DNA of 64,000 bases from Aurelia coerulea (Eukaryota > Cnidaria > Scyphozoa > Semaeostomeae > Ulmaridae): the NCBI GenBank assembly GCA_039566865.1, contig CM076959.1, forward strand, positions 3,889,501 through 3,953,500, in the 5' to 3' direction. Shown here one piece after another: positions 11,705 to 22,107 of this stretch (the first letter of the stretch is position 1; each line of letters starts with the position of its first letter). The notes below the pieces were generated by a model. That model did no database searches. It saw only the letters and a list, made by a program, of their open reading frames with translations, and was not told the DNA's origin. Both the position numbers and the translations under genes were made by a program.

Positions 11705-12316
11705 GGCTATCTGTAAAACATGGAGTGTGGAATGATGGAATGGAATGATGGAATGGAATAATGGAATGGAATGATGGAATGGAATGATGGAATGGAATGG
11801 TATAGATGGAATGGTAGATATGGAATAGCTAAACTACTGGTCGCTTTGGAAAAAAAATTACACCAATGTGTTCCTCAAGATCTTCTTAGTTTATTTTACA
11901 TATGTTTTCTTGAAAGTCTCATGAAATTCCCTTAAATATCGACTGAAACAACAAGCATGATAACAGACTGTGTGGGCAGACATCAGTTAAGTCGTTTAAA
12001 TTGATGTGAGTTGTAGGGAAAAATTCTGTAAAACATGGAATGATGGAATGGAATGGAATGGTCGACATGGAATAGCCAAACTATTGGTCTGTTTTGAAAA
12101 AAAATTACACCAATGTGTTCCTCACGATCTCTTCAGTTCATTTTGCACATATTTTCTTGAAAATATGCTGGAATTCCTTCAGATTTCAACTGAAACAAAA
12201 TTGAATCTATGCTAGGCTCGCGTGAACACAGCTGTGGAATGTTGAGAAGTGACAGGGATCAATGACAGTTTTAATCCTTATCCTGTAATGGCGCCAAGAT
12301 CATTTTTATCATAAAC
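11705..12316. repeat. Left TIR (about 610 bp) of the KDZ-derived element
   Basis: Inverted copy of 14247-14852 and of 23650-24265. It contains an ATGGA/GGAATGAT simple-sequence block at about 11728-11830 and a second GGAATGGAAT block near 12040. Confidence 0.85.
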
Positions 12317-14246
12317 GGGGGCTCGTAAGAAACTTTAGACAACAGCAAATTGAGTTATTGCTGCCCTCATGCACTCACTCGCTATTGTTTGAAAACAATG
12401 CCCAGTTGTTCATCATTTGCACAGTTTGTGGTATTGTTTAGATTTCATTTCAGGTTGTGCAACTGTGAACTGAACTGCGTCGATTTTTCAAAAGCTATGC
12501 TTCACCACGTTGTGACTTTCGTCGGAGAATCCATAGTTTTATGCTGCTGGCATATTTTGTCTTATCGGGTACCATTTTATTTTCAGAATTTTTAGGCACT
12601 AATGGTAATTTTGTCTGTGCAGCAGGCTTCACCATGGTGGACTTTGCTTTACATACAGTCAAGCACGTGTGTGCTCCCAGAAAACTGTCTTGCAGAATTT
12701 CAGTAGCTGAAGAAGCCAGATTTAATTTCCTCTGGGCTTGCTACTTGATAGAGGGGATGTTTGGGTCTTACGGTCACGGGGTTTCACCATATTTTGTAAT
12801 CTTGCACGCTATGTTTCGGTTTGATGTAAAATATCGCAAAATGTTTTGCATTTTAAATTTTGAGCGGTTTTACGGTTTTGGGACCCCCAAACATCCCCTG
12901 TTGGTACTGTCAGAAAAATCACCAAATTCACATCAACAATCATGTGAAAGAAATCTACAAAAGTAACAAAGTTGTATGTGGTAGAAATGTTCGGTCACTG
13001 ATCTGTACCTTCAGAGCTTTGGCTATGGGAGGTGAGCTTCTTTGACAGTTCGAAATATTTGCTTGAAAGAAGGTAAAAAATGCGTTGTAATAGTGACCAT
13101 GCTAAAAAGGAAATAGTCCCCCAAATGCTATATTAGTCCCCCCAAGAGGTTCAAACAATTAGATTTTGAGTTTTCAAGTTTTTATGGCAAGGAGTCACTA
13201 AAATTTGCTAAAGACTGGCACCATCGATGTGTTGATTTTTCCAGGCACTTGCCACGCCATCCCCATGTGCAGAGATTCGATTGAAATTAGACGGGAAGTC
13301 AGAACATTATGATTCACAGCTGGTTTGATTCCGGAAGAAATTCTCAACAATAATACACTCATTTTTATAATAAAAGTGGTTCAAGTGGCTCTAGCCATAT
13401 CGGATATCAGAATTTCCTGTTATTTTTGTCAAAGGTTTATAGATCCTGAGATTCCCTTTAAAAAACTAAACTATGAATTAAAAATACGAAACTTTTGTAA
13501 TTTACCGTTATAATGTTCTCCCGTGACTCAAAATATGTTTTAACTATTTTTAAATTGTCTTGAGCGCAAATCACTTTATTAATAGTTTGAAATCTTATTA
13601 CAAAGTGATTTAAGAGCTCTTCGAACAAAAATAAATCATTCCAGAATGGAAATTAAAACTCATTCAGAGACTTTAGGTAGCAAAAGTATCCTAACATTTA
13701 AGAGACTGTCTGGCAATCTTTGACCTTAGTTCTTAAAAAAGATTAGTTTAGACGTACTTTTCTTACAATTTCTTATTTTTGGGAAGTCCAAACATGACAA
13801 AGATTCTGGGGACTGAGGTTGAAGAAACGTTCTTTTTTAGCTCCCTAGCTCCCCTCTCTAATAAACCCCTCCCTTCTAAGCTAAATGTTCTAAAGAAGCC
13901 CCACTTTCCATCCTCCTTCATTTGTATTAAAAGGGATGTCAAATTTCAGTTTATTTAGCTAAAAAAGTGTGCAGGTTAATTTTGATACTGCTTTGATAAA
14001 TATGTCGAATTTGTTCATTTGACTCGGTAATATTGTATGTCATTCCTCAAAATTGGGGATAAAAGAGTTAAGATGCTTTAATTTATATCCTTTTCATTTG
14101 AGAATAAACCCCCTCTCTAGCTGACAAGCACCCTCTCCCTTAAAGCCCCCTCTGGAGTCTCCAAGATTGAGTAATAAGCACTTGGGGCTCAAAATAGCCT
14201 GTGTTCCAGACCATTACGCAAATATAATTTATTTTTCTGGAGTTTA

Positions 14247-14852
14247 TGATAAAAATGATCTTGGCGCCATTACAGAATAAGGATTAAAACTGTCATTGAT
14301 CCCTGTCACTTCTCAACATTCCACAGCTGTGTTCACGCGAGCCTAGCATAGATTCAATTTTGTTTCAGTTGAAATCTGAAGGAATTCCAGCATATTTTCA
14401 AGAAAATATGCGCTAAATGAACTGAAGAGATCGTGAGGAACACATTGGTGTAATTTTTTTTCAAAACAGACCAATAGTTTGGCTATTCCATGTCGACCAT
14501 TCCATTCCATTCCATCACTCCATGTTTTACAGATTTTTTCCCTACAACTCACATCAATTAAACGACTTAACTGATGTCTGCCCACACAGTCTGTTATCAT
14601 GCTTGTTGTTTCAGTCGATAGTTAAGGGAATTTCATGAGACTTTCAAGAAAACATATGTAAAATAAACTAAGAAGATCTTGAGGAACACATTGGTGTAAT
14701 TTTTTTTCCAAAGCGACCAGTAGTTTAGCTATTCCATATCTACCATTCCATCTATACCATTCCATTCCATCATTCCATTCCATCATTCCATTCCATTATT
14801 CCATTCCATCATTCCATTCCATCATTCCACACTCCATGTTTTACAGATAGCC
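14247..14852. repeat. Right TIR of the KDZ-derived element
   Basis: Begins near TTTATGATAAAAATGATCTTGG and ends CATGTTTTACAGATAGCC. It has the same orientation as the KDZ 3' terminus at 23650-24265 and the reverse orientation of 11705-12316. Confidence 0.85.
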
Positions 14853-15642
14853 ATTCATTTTACTCGGACTAAGGATAAATTATAGCATAGTCATTAGAGA
14901 AAACTTAACTTTTCTCTTATGACTATGATAATATAGCAAACAACATGTTATTCAACACGCTAAAACAACACATCGTTAAAAATCACACCTTACCCAATCC
15001 TTTTGGAGTCCTTTTACGAATAAACAATGAAACGTTCAAAACAAAAGCAACTATACAATCCAAAAACATAAAAGTGACGAGAACAAACAACACAATACAC
15101 GACTGAAGATAAATGTATGACAGCATATTGTGACAGCAATAAAACGATACTCATGAATTAACTACTCATGATTGCATACATTATTTTCCCTGAAACCCAC
15201 AATTGTTCAGTAGCAAGCTTTTGCTTGTTGTTGCGCAGACCCTTTCTTCTTCAGAATATTGGGTCTGCGCGCAGGCTAGATAAATTGTGGCTTTGAATAA
15301 ATGTGATCTTTTGGATTGGCAAATGATTAAGCACTCACTAATCTGGCATAGTTGACCTGGATTTAAATTGCAAGTGTGAATGAATAGGCTAGATAAATGA
15401 TACACATTCTCACATGTTTTCCTTAATTCAAGTCTGAAATAAACATGGTTTTCAAAATGAAAGTTCCATTCATTTTAGCTTCTGCAAAACTCATAGTTAT
15501 CCAAAATCCCTCTGATGATAGACAACCATCTTCACAAGACCCTATCAAAATAAACAGACAAAATACCCACACAATCTATTTGGATTTGTGACTATATACC
15601 AAGATGAAAATACTACTAATACCTTTACTTCCATTTAACAAG

Positions 15643-15885
15643 GTTGTGAAGATTTCACAGCAATGGATGGAGTGTGGAAGCTGAGGTTCCCGCATTGTAT
15701 GTGGCCAGTGTCTTCAAAAGCAACACATTTTCCTGGTCTAAAGCTTCCAGATATTTGCATCAATGAGCCTGCAAGTCAAAATGAAGCATTTTGTGTCACA
15801 CATTCAATTTTGGCAGTTCAAAAGGATATCCCGACAGGGCTGAGAGATTTTTTAAAGAGTTGTGGCATCAACAAGGAGAGCAATG
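15643..15885 (+). CDS. KDZ gene exon 4: first catalytic Asp
   Basis: Acceptor ATTTAACAAG|, donor AATG|GTAAGC, 243 nt, phase 1 in and out. It encodes CEDFTAMDGVWKLRFPHCMW, where DG-x-W-K is the first catalytic aspartate block of KDZ transposases. This is followed by a Cys-rich part (PDICINEPAS..FCVTHS) and IPTGLRDFLKSCG, which match the expected order of the family. The in-frame continuation to 16019 is intron. Confidence 0.85.
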
Positions 15886-16079
15886 GTAAGCACAGTACTT
15901 TCATTTTGTCTCCTCACAATGTAATAACTAAAGGTAAAACAACATTTGGGAAAAAAATAACCTTCCAAAATGCTGCTATCTATATATTGTTTGGTGTTTT
16001 GGCATCAGGTCCCAGCTAGCAAATATTTATGAAGCAACCTCCCCCATACAGGATAACACCACACCTCTTTGGATTTTAA

Positions 16080-16952
16080 CCCTAATCCATATGGGCTTTT
16101 TTCGAGCTACCATTTATGGGGGGGGGGGTGCTTTCCACCCCCCTCTGAAAACTGCCTTAGACGCATCCGAATTCAATACAACTTGGCACAGTTATAGAAC
16201 AGGTAATTTGCAGCTTGTAGCGGAATTTGGGTGTGGCTGCTCGCCTTGTGACGTCACAGTGACGTCACAAAGCTGAAAATCTGTGAAAATCAGGCTTCCA
16301 AGTTGAATTCAAGTTTAATGAAGATTTTGCACGAACTTTATGCAGTTTTTGGTTCAGTTTGTCAACAAAAATGGTGATAAAATATTATTTTATTGAAAAT
16401 AACGATTTTGGAGTGATATTTTGGCAGAAATTAGCCGATTCTTATGACGTCATTTGTGCGATTAATTTATTCTATGTAAAAAGAAACCAAAATAACCTGC
16501 AAAATGATGATTATCTATGATAAATGTATCATTAGAGTGTTTTCATTGAAAAAGTTCGAAAAAACTTGAAAAAATTGCTAATTAGTCCAAAATGGCGGCC
16601 AAAATGACGTCATTATCAAAAAATGCTGACATCATCAAATTCCAGAAATTCCGATATCAAATTGAAGCCCTTTGTTTGCTGATTCATTTGCTGTATAATA
16701 CTTCATAATTCAATCAAATAATTCCATTGAAATCATTGAAAACAATGATTTTGTTGCTGCCTCCTTCCAAATATGGGCATGTCACGTGACCCGCAAGTCC
16801 TATTGTTCAAAAATTTTTCAACCAAAATGTGGCTAATAGATAATTAGTAAAAGTCAGGGACGCTGGGGGACATAGCAAATGTCGTTTAAAAACGCGGCAA
16901 ATAAAACCTTGAGGGGGGGGGGGTGGAATCCACCCCCCCATGTGGATTAGGG
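16080..16952. mobile_element. piggyBac-like non-autonomous element, TTAA target
   Basis: Starts CCCTAATCCATATGG and ends CCATGTGGATTAGGG, each abutting TTAA (16076-16079 and 16953-16956). TTAA duplication and CCC..GGG ends are the signature of piggyBac-type transposition. Poly-G/C segments lie just inside both ends. The 873-bp interior has no transposase ORF and several ATGACGTCA-type palindromes. Confidence 0.7.
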
Positions 16953-17134
16953 TTAACAAACAACATGCTTTGTCCACATCATCACCACTTTAACATCTTC
17001 ATTCTAAGCTGCCAAATATTTCAATTTATAAGAATTATGCTGTATAATGTCCAACCAAAGGAAGAAAAGAAGTAAAATATGGTCCAACCAAAAGTATCAA
17101 TTGAAAGTTCAACCAAAAGTATCAATTGAATGAA

Positions 17135-17320
17135 GGTGTTGTGGTGCAGTGGTGTAATCCTCTGACTTTGCAGCCACAACAGTCAGGCGGAGTGGGTTTG
17201 ATACCCGGTGGTCCCCACCACTTGAGCGTCATTACAAGGGGTCGCATACTCGATAAGGTATGTTCTATTTCTGTGATCCCAGCACCTGGTGATGAAAAAT
17301 GCAACTTCACATTCACTTCA
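17135..17320 (+). mobile_element. tRNA-derived SINE-like segment
   Basis: TGGTGCAGTGG (17142-17152) resembles a pol III A box and GGTTTGATACCC (17195-17206) a B box. They are about 42 bases apart, as in tRNA-type promoters. No intact tRNA cloverleaf is evident. The 3' border is uncertain. Confidence 0.5.
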
Positions 17321-17345
17321 TAATTGCCCAATATTTTTCTGACAG

Positions 17346-17453
17346 ATAAATGCACAAGCACTAGGAGTTTTGCTGAGGTTGAGAGGGTAAACAATGCATT
17401 AGATCGCTTACCAAGAGACGAAAACCATCAGACACAAGTTGAGGGTTCACAAG
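17346..17453 (+). CDS. KDZ gene exon 5
   Basis: Acceptor TTCTGACAG|, donor CAAG|GTATAG, 108 nt, phase 1 in and out. Encodes KCTSTRSFAEVERVNNALDR and a polar tail. This is a variable linker region in the family. Confidence 0.7.
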
Positions 17454-18000
17454 GTATAGCCAATGTTTAAATTGAATATATTGTACTTTATATAGCACTG
17501 AATCCCAACAGAATTTTCTCCTTTGCTTGCAGCTGTATTGACTCTGAAAATAATATGCAGTATAACGTAAATCTACAAAATGAACAAGTTATCATATGTT
17601 CAGGTCCTTCATATTTAGACCTGAAATTGATTTCATTCAGGTGGGGTGGCACAATACTATCATACATCATCAACGTGAAGAGTTTAGTCTTCAAACAAAC
17701 TGTTAATTTCAGATAGGTTTGAAATGCCAAGTTGGACCCAGGATGGTTTCAGTTTCCTTGCTACAGTACCTTCCCCAAACGTTGCAAGGGGTTATATGAA
17801 CACAATCTGGCTTGAGTTTTAAACCTGTCTGAATGCCTCAAGTGAAGGCTCTCTAACACTGTTCTCACATTGACTAGAGAAGTTACCCCAAGTGACATTG
17901 AGAACATTTAAATATTTATATGAATGTTCCAATTATTATCCATATCCACATGACACATTTAAATGCAAGCCTCATTCTTGAATTGTCATTTAAATTATAG
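17454..18000 (+). other. KDZ intron 5
   Basis: A 547-bp intron ending TTTAAATTATAG|. I see nothing else in it. Confidence 0.65.
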
Positions 18001-18199
18001 GTTTAACTGAAGTGCTAGATTTGGCAAGATCTCTAGGAGAGCAAGTGCAAGCAATGGAAGATGATACCAATGCAAATGCTGTTGATACTTGCAACAAGGA
18101 TACTGGTGATACCCAGAAAGTTCTCAGAAAATGGTCACGAGGATTGCTGCATTTTGTGAGAGGAGGTGGGCACATAGAAAGCTGGAGTCCGTTGTATGG
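18001..18199 (+). CDS. KDZ gene exon 6
   Basis: Acceptor AAATTATAG|, donor TATGG|GTAAGT, 199 nt. Phase 1 enters and phase 2 leaves. It encodes LLHFVRGGGHIESWSPLYG. The R/S-G-G-G-H-I-x-x-W-x-P-L-Y block is a conserved KDZ segment shortly before the second catalytic Asp. Confidence 0.85.
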
Positions 18200-18493
18200 G
18201 TAAGTTTTTAAACCTTCTTTAAATTGATATAAGTTACCAAAGGTAAGCCACACAATGCCATGATAGACAACAACAAACCAATTCTTAGCAAACAAAAATA
18301 CTCATTCCATACACCTTAGCCTACACCTGACCATTGCTTTATGCTTGCTTGCTAGAGTGACTGACAATCATTTCTTACTTCTGCTAGCTCTTTAATTTTT
18401 TTGGATCTTCACTTATGGTCACTGATGGCCTGGCATCACAGGCTGTTAATTTACAACATTTGAGTACAATAAATTTTTGATTTTACATGGCAG

Positions 18494-18602
18494 GTCTGAA
18501 TCGCCAAGTCAAGTATTCTTAAAGACCATACAATACTTGTACACCAGACTGAGAGACAAAGATCCCAGTGAATGGTGGCAGTTCAATATCTGCTATGACA
18601 AT
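18494..18602 (+). CDS. KDZ gene exon 7, left part: second catalytic Asp
   Basis: Acceptor CATGGCAG| joins exon 6 as GG|G. It encodes SESPSQVFLKTIQYLYTRL and ends QFNICYDN. The Asp of YDN is the second acidic residue of the family's core. The exon is broken exactly at the last codon, AAT (18600-18602), which doubles as the target duplication of the Harbinger element. Confidence 0.85.
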
Positions 18603-18639
18603 AGAGAGGTTTAGATCCGATTCGAGTGCGACTGCGAGT
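18603..18639 (+). repeat. Harbinger left TIR
   Basis: Reads AGAGAGGTTTAGATCCGATT and on to a GTGCGACTGCGAGT end. It differs from the right TIR at one position (C against G). Confidence 0.9.
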
Positions 18640-18791
18640 ACGAGGTTGACAACTGCGCAGCTCATCTACGCATTTTCGCGGGAATCACCATAGAAACTCG
18701 CACTAGACCGCGTTGTTCAGTTCGACTTTTGAAACAAATCTTGCAGTGCAGAGTGCGACTTTTAATCGACTGGCGAGAAGAGTAGGCCAAA

Positions 18792-19546
18792 ATGTCTGCA
18801 GTTCAACAAAGAGAACTTTTCATCTGGAAGGCTGAACACGATCTTTGCTTTGTCAGAGAACTACTCCTTGTTGAGCCCTACATCCATAAACCGCAGTCTA
18901 AAGAGCGCGGACAAGCATGGAAGTTGATTGTTGAAAACCTCAACAAAATGGCGAACCCTACTTTCCGTGTCGCAGTGAGGGCAGTTTGTGACAGATTCTT
19001 GAAACTTATGGACAAATTTAAGAAACTGGAGAAGGAAGAAGAAAGAGCTTCAGGCATTCAAGGGGCAGATTTTGATGAACTTTATCGTGGGCTGTCTGAT
19101 ATCAACGACAGAATGGAAGATGCGAAGCTTGTTCGGGAGGAGGCCAGCGAGAGGGACAGAGAAAAGGAAAACCACGAAAAAGCGAAGGCCCTTGACATGA
19201 GAAAAAAGGCAACCTAGAGCCTAAGCGAAACAAAATGAGAAAGCAACAGGAGGAGCAAGACGAGACGCCAAAAAGAAGGAGAAAGTCAAGTGAGGCATTG
19301 GCCATAATACAGGAGGGCATGAAAATCAAGCGTGAACAAGCTGAGATTGAAGCAAGGCTGAGAGAGGAGGAGCTACAGGAGAGGCAGCTGGCACGGCAAG
19401 GTCAACAAGACATGTTTCAGCAGCAGCAGGCACTTATGGCAAATATGCAGATGCAACAGCAGCAATTCATGATGCAGATGCAACAACAAAACACACACAT
19501 TTTGGGACAACTATTGGAAGTATTGAAAACAGTAAAAGATAAATAA
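18792..19546 (+). pseudogene. Harbinger Myb/SANT-like DNA-binding protein, broken
   Basis: The first ORF (18792-19217) encodes FIWKAEHDLCFVRELLLVEP, then K-x-x-S-K-E-R-G-x-A-W..I..LN, the trihelix/Myb-like pattern of Harbinger partner proteins. These bind transposon ends and help recruit the nuclease. An acidic/basic helical stretch follows. A TAG at 19215-19217 and a one-base frame change near the A-run at 19230 separate it from the second half (19235-19546), which has a basic PKRRRKSSEAL segment and a Gln/Met-rich coiled-coil-like tail (QQQQ, MQMQQQ). Intact relatives would be a single ORF of about 250 residues. Confidence 0.8.
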
Positions 19547-19985
19547 ACATATATCACCTGTAAGAAAACATCAAATAATTATATGATGTTATATTTTAGT
19601 GGCTTTGATAACTATGCCCTTAAATATTAATTAGATTCAGAAGTGAAGGTACTTTACAAAAACTTTACTTATTTACTCATTACTTTACTCCCTCATTTGC
19701 AGGCCAAAAGTAATTTCATTAATTACAGATAAAAATGTAATCTTTTTAGACATCAAGGAAGTGGGTTAAATCTCTTTGTGAAAAAGACAATGCAGTTTTG
19801 ATTTGGCATTGAAATCATATTCCAATTTTGATGATTCAACATACAGTAAGATCCTGCAAAATAGAAACCAATTTTCTAAGAATCCTCAAACTAAGTTGTT
19901 CAGAAAACATACAAGAAACCTGTAAGAAATGGTACCTTCCATTTTGAGGGCTCTTACTGTAACTGCTGTAACATATCAACAACAT

Positions 19986-21659
19986 TTAGATAGCAAAATA
20001 TTCCTCCAAACTAGGAGGGTCTAACTCAAAGAATGAACTCGTAGATGAACCATAGAGACAAGTCATTGCATTGCGAAGAAGTCCACAAGTTGTATACATT
20101 GTTCCAAGTTCTGACAATGCAATCTTCTGATTCTTTTTGTAATCAACAAAAGCAAAGTATTGCAAGATTTCTCCAAAAACCCACTCTACTGAAACTCTGA
20201 CACTGCTCATTGCTTTGTTGAACTCTTTCTCAGCATCAGAAAGATTGTTGTGTTTGTAGGGTGCCTGCAGATGTGGTCTGATTGGGTACGCAGGATCCCC
20301 ATAGATGCACAGTGGCTGTCCGTCAGGTGTATTGCAATATCCTTGGAGTTGCTGCAACAGCTCTGAACGACGCAGGATGCCAGCATCATGGCTTCTTCCC
20401 TCTGTTAAGGTATAAAGAAAAAATGAGCAACAGTGCGCATATTTTTTACAAGAAAGTGCCTATAAGACACGCAACTCTCAGATCGCCAAACAAATAAAGA
20501 AAGTCCAGTACTAGAAAAACATTAACTTAAGAACCTATTAATATTGATAAAGGAAATCTTTAAAACATTTTCATTCCATTTTCAATTGTTTCCTGTAATG
20601 TCTAAATATTAGAAGGGCTTGAAAAAACATCTTTTTTAAATGTTCACAAGGCCACAGGTAGTGAACATGAAGATTGTTATGGAAACTTTAAGAAACTCTA
20701 AGCACTAAAAGCTGATAATTCTAAGAAACTTTCAGTACTGGCCTAAATTCTTAGTTTCTTTAGAAAATACATGTCAACAACTCTGCTAAGAAACAGATGA
20801 GCAGGAGCAGTTTTAACAGTGGATTCAAAAGTTGGTCTGTTTGCAAATTTGCTTTGTTTACTGAGTGAAAATCCATATAAGTTTCTTTCGTTTATTACTA
20901 AAGTGCTTGGATTGGAAAATTTTTGCCCCTGTTGATTGTTGTTGTTGATCAAACAGACTAAGAAAGTCATATAGGGGGTAACCATAGAAATGGAGGTAAC
21001 ATACCAACAGGGCCATAAAGATTTGCAATTAGGCCATTTGCAGCAACCACAGACTGATATTTTAGGGCATGTACACGTTTGTGCCCATTGTATACCACTT
21101 TCTGGTGCTCGTCTGGTCGGCAGATTGGCCTCACAGTCCCATCTATGAAGCCCCAGCAATGTTCCAAGGCATGACTTTTTGCAAATACTGCATGAGCATA
21201 TTGTTGCAGCATGGCAGGCTGCAACCACGGCTGCTGAAAGCTTGTCAACTTATGTCTGAACCTTCCACAGAAATCCCTCATAACTGTGTTGACAATCAGG
21301 CAAATTTCTGGTTTTGACCTGCCAAAGCGTGGAATGAGGTCACTGTAACTGCAAGGATATGCAAATCTTCTGAGAAGCATGCACAAACCTTCAACACCAG
21401 AAGCTGTCGTTCAGTTGGGGCACACAAACTTATTCGGCAAACGAAAGGCTAGCAGAAGTCGTTCTATGTCTTCTTTCTTGAAACGAAACTCACTCTTGCA
21501 TTCATCTTCGTTCATTTCATTTCAATCGAATCGATCATATTTCCAATATGGAAATATCGGTGCAGTTCTTTCTTGTTCATCTGCCAGCAGTAACAGCTCA
21601 TCTTCATCAATCAACTCTTCGTGATACAAATAATACGCAGCCACCGTTTCATCCGCCAT
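19986..21659 (-). pseudogene. Harbinger DDE nuclease (HARBI1-like), two exons, two nonsense mutations
   Basis: Exon 1 starts at ATG 21659 (MADETVAAYYLYHEEL) and ends at 21005|GTATGT. Exon 2 starts at 20401 after a CAG acceptor and ends at the stop 19986. The splice gives GPVEGRSHDAGILR in frame, the expected family motif. Catalytic residues are visible: Asp in GFIDGT, Asp in YGDPAYP and Glu in VSVEWVFGE. Two in-frame stops break it: TGA at 21524-21522 after FPYWKYDRFD, and TGA at 21413-21411 where CPN-x-TTASG would be expected to hold a Gly codon. The fold and DDE triad otherwise look intact, so decay is recent. The intron contains a dispersed repeat copy. Confidence 0.88.
20455..20770 (-). 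repeat. Dispersed repeat R1, copy within the Harbinger intron
   Basis: Same family as 39485-39800, 60510-60885 and 62420-62795. Shared blocks include TAGTTTCTT-like ends, CAGTACT..AAGTTTC, ATGAAGATTGTTATGG, ATGTTCAC..GG and CCTGTAATGTCTAAAT. Its presence here dates this R1 copy as younger than, or carried with, the Harbinger element. Confidence 0.7.
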
Positions 21660-21758
21660 TTTGAATCGTCTTCACATCCGTCTCTTCTCTGATCTAAACA
21701 TTTCGCGCGTTTGGTGCGAGTTCGAGGATGACTACGCATCCACGCGGGGGGCAGATGA

Positions 21759-21795
21759 ACTCGCACTCGCACTCGAATCGGATCTAAACCTCTCT
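21759..21795 (-). repeat. Harbinger right TIR
   Basis: Reverse complement of 18603-18639 with a single mismatch, ending GGATCTAAACCTCTCT and followed by the AAT duplication. Confidence 0.9.
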
Positions 21796-21798
21796 AAT

Positions 21799-22107
21799 AT
21801 GTGCAATCTGTGTCGTCTGAAGATTGCAGTCAAGCCAATACCCTTGCCTGAGCCATTCAATGAAATTTGGCTGAAGGTGTCAAAGTTCATTGATGACCTT
21901 CACCTCAGGAATCACAAACGGCCAGAGTGTAGAGAGCAATTTTCGACAGACAGAATACGGGGGAAGATAGAAGCACTGAACACACCAGTTTGCGAGCAAA
22001 CATTTGTCTGGTCCTCAAAGTTCAAGAAGATCATGTGCGCAATGCCAAAAAGAAGGTTTCTTTTCTACTACCATCGCATGGTAACAAGTCACCGGAGAAC
22101 ATTATAA
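21799..22107 (+). CDS. KDZ gene exon 7, right part: catalytic Glu and stop
   Basis: Continues in frame after the AAT duplication: MCNLCRLKIAVKPIPLPEPF, then FIDDLHLRNHKRPECR, then CEQTFVWSSKFKKIMCAMPK and FYYHRMV, and stops at TAA 22105-22107. The LHLRNH and EQTFVW..FKK blocks are diagnostic of the KDZ C-terminus. The Glu of CEQTF is the likely third catalytic acid. Confidence 0.88.
   Translation: MCNLCRLKIAVKPIPLPEPFNEIWLKVSKFIDDLHLRNHKRPECREQFSTDRIRGKIEALNTPVCEQTFVWSSKFKKIMCAMPKRRFLFYYHRMVTSHRRTL

Larger units (their letters stand above)
11705..14852. mobile_element. Non-autonomous KDZ-derived element with 10-bp TSD
   Basis: Starts GGCTATCTGTAAAACATGG and ends with the reverse complement. 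ATTCATTTTA flanks it perfectly at 11695-11704 and 14853-14862. The first 1.8 kb (11705-13530) is the reverse complement of the 3' end of the KDZ element (about 22088-24265), including the last about 20 bases of its coding region. The last 0.6 kb (14247-14852) repeats the terminal part again. The middle, about 13535-14240, is unrelated. It is thus a deletion/rearrangement derivative carrying KDZ ends at both sides, inserted in an intron of its own autonomous relative. ORFs inside are copies of non-coding 3' sequence. Confidence 0.8.
10964..15642 (+). other. KDZ intron 3, host of two transposons
   Basis: Runs from the donor after AACT to the acceptor ATTTAACAAG|. It contains a 165-bp hAT-like MITE (11314-11478) and a 3.1-kb KDZ-derived element (11705-14852). 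The remainder (10964-11305, 11487-11694, 14863-15642) shows nothing coding. A related segment with an inverted AGACCC..GGGTCTGC motif occurs near 11610 and 15240. Confidence 0.6.
15886..17345 (+). other. KDZ intron 4
   Basis: A 1.46-kb intron containing the TTAA-flanked element 16080-16952 and a SINE-like segment at about 17135-17320. Ends TTTTCTGACAG|. Confidence 0.65.
18603..21795. mobile_element. PIF/Harbinger transposon inserted in KDZ exon 7, TSD AAT
   Basis: A 3193-bp element with near-perfect inverted ends of about 37 bp (AGAGAGGTTTAGATCC..) and a 3-bp target duplication AAT at 18600-18602 and 21796-21798. It carries the two-gene set of PIF/Harbinger elements: a Myb/SANT-like protein on + and a DDE nuclease on -, convergently arranged. 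Removing the element and one AAT restores the KDZ reading frame exactly. Both genes have inactivating mutations. Confidence 0.93.
2320..22107 (+). pseudogene. KDZ-type transposase gene, seven exons, disrupted by nested insertions
   Basis: This is the backbone gene of the left third of the window. Exons at 2320-3005, 6506-6612, 7339-7509 plus 10869-10963, 15643-15885, 17346-17453, 18001-18199 and 18494-18602 plus 21799-22107 have GT/AG borders with matching phases, except for one net frame change in exon 3. The product would be about 675 residues. The N-terminus has paired CxxC motifs typical of the cysteine clusters attached to KDZ transposases. The RNase-H-like core shows three acidic positions: MDG in exon 4, YDN in exon 7 and CEQTF in exon 7. 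KDZ proteins carry out cut-and-paste type transposition of their own element. Two coding exons are split by other transposons, so no functional product is expected from this copy. The KDZ call rests on recognised motifs, not a search. Confidence 0.8.

Noticed and set aside
17135..17320. Functional tRNA gene
   Set aside because: A- and B-box-like words are present but I cannot fold a convincing cloverleaf with anticodon. A SINE origin is more likely.
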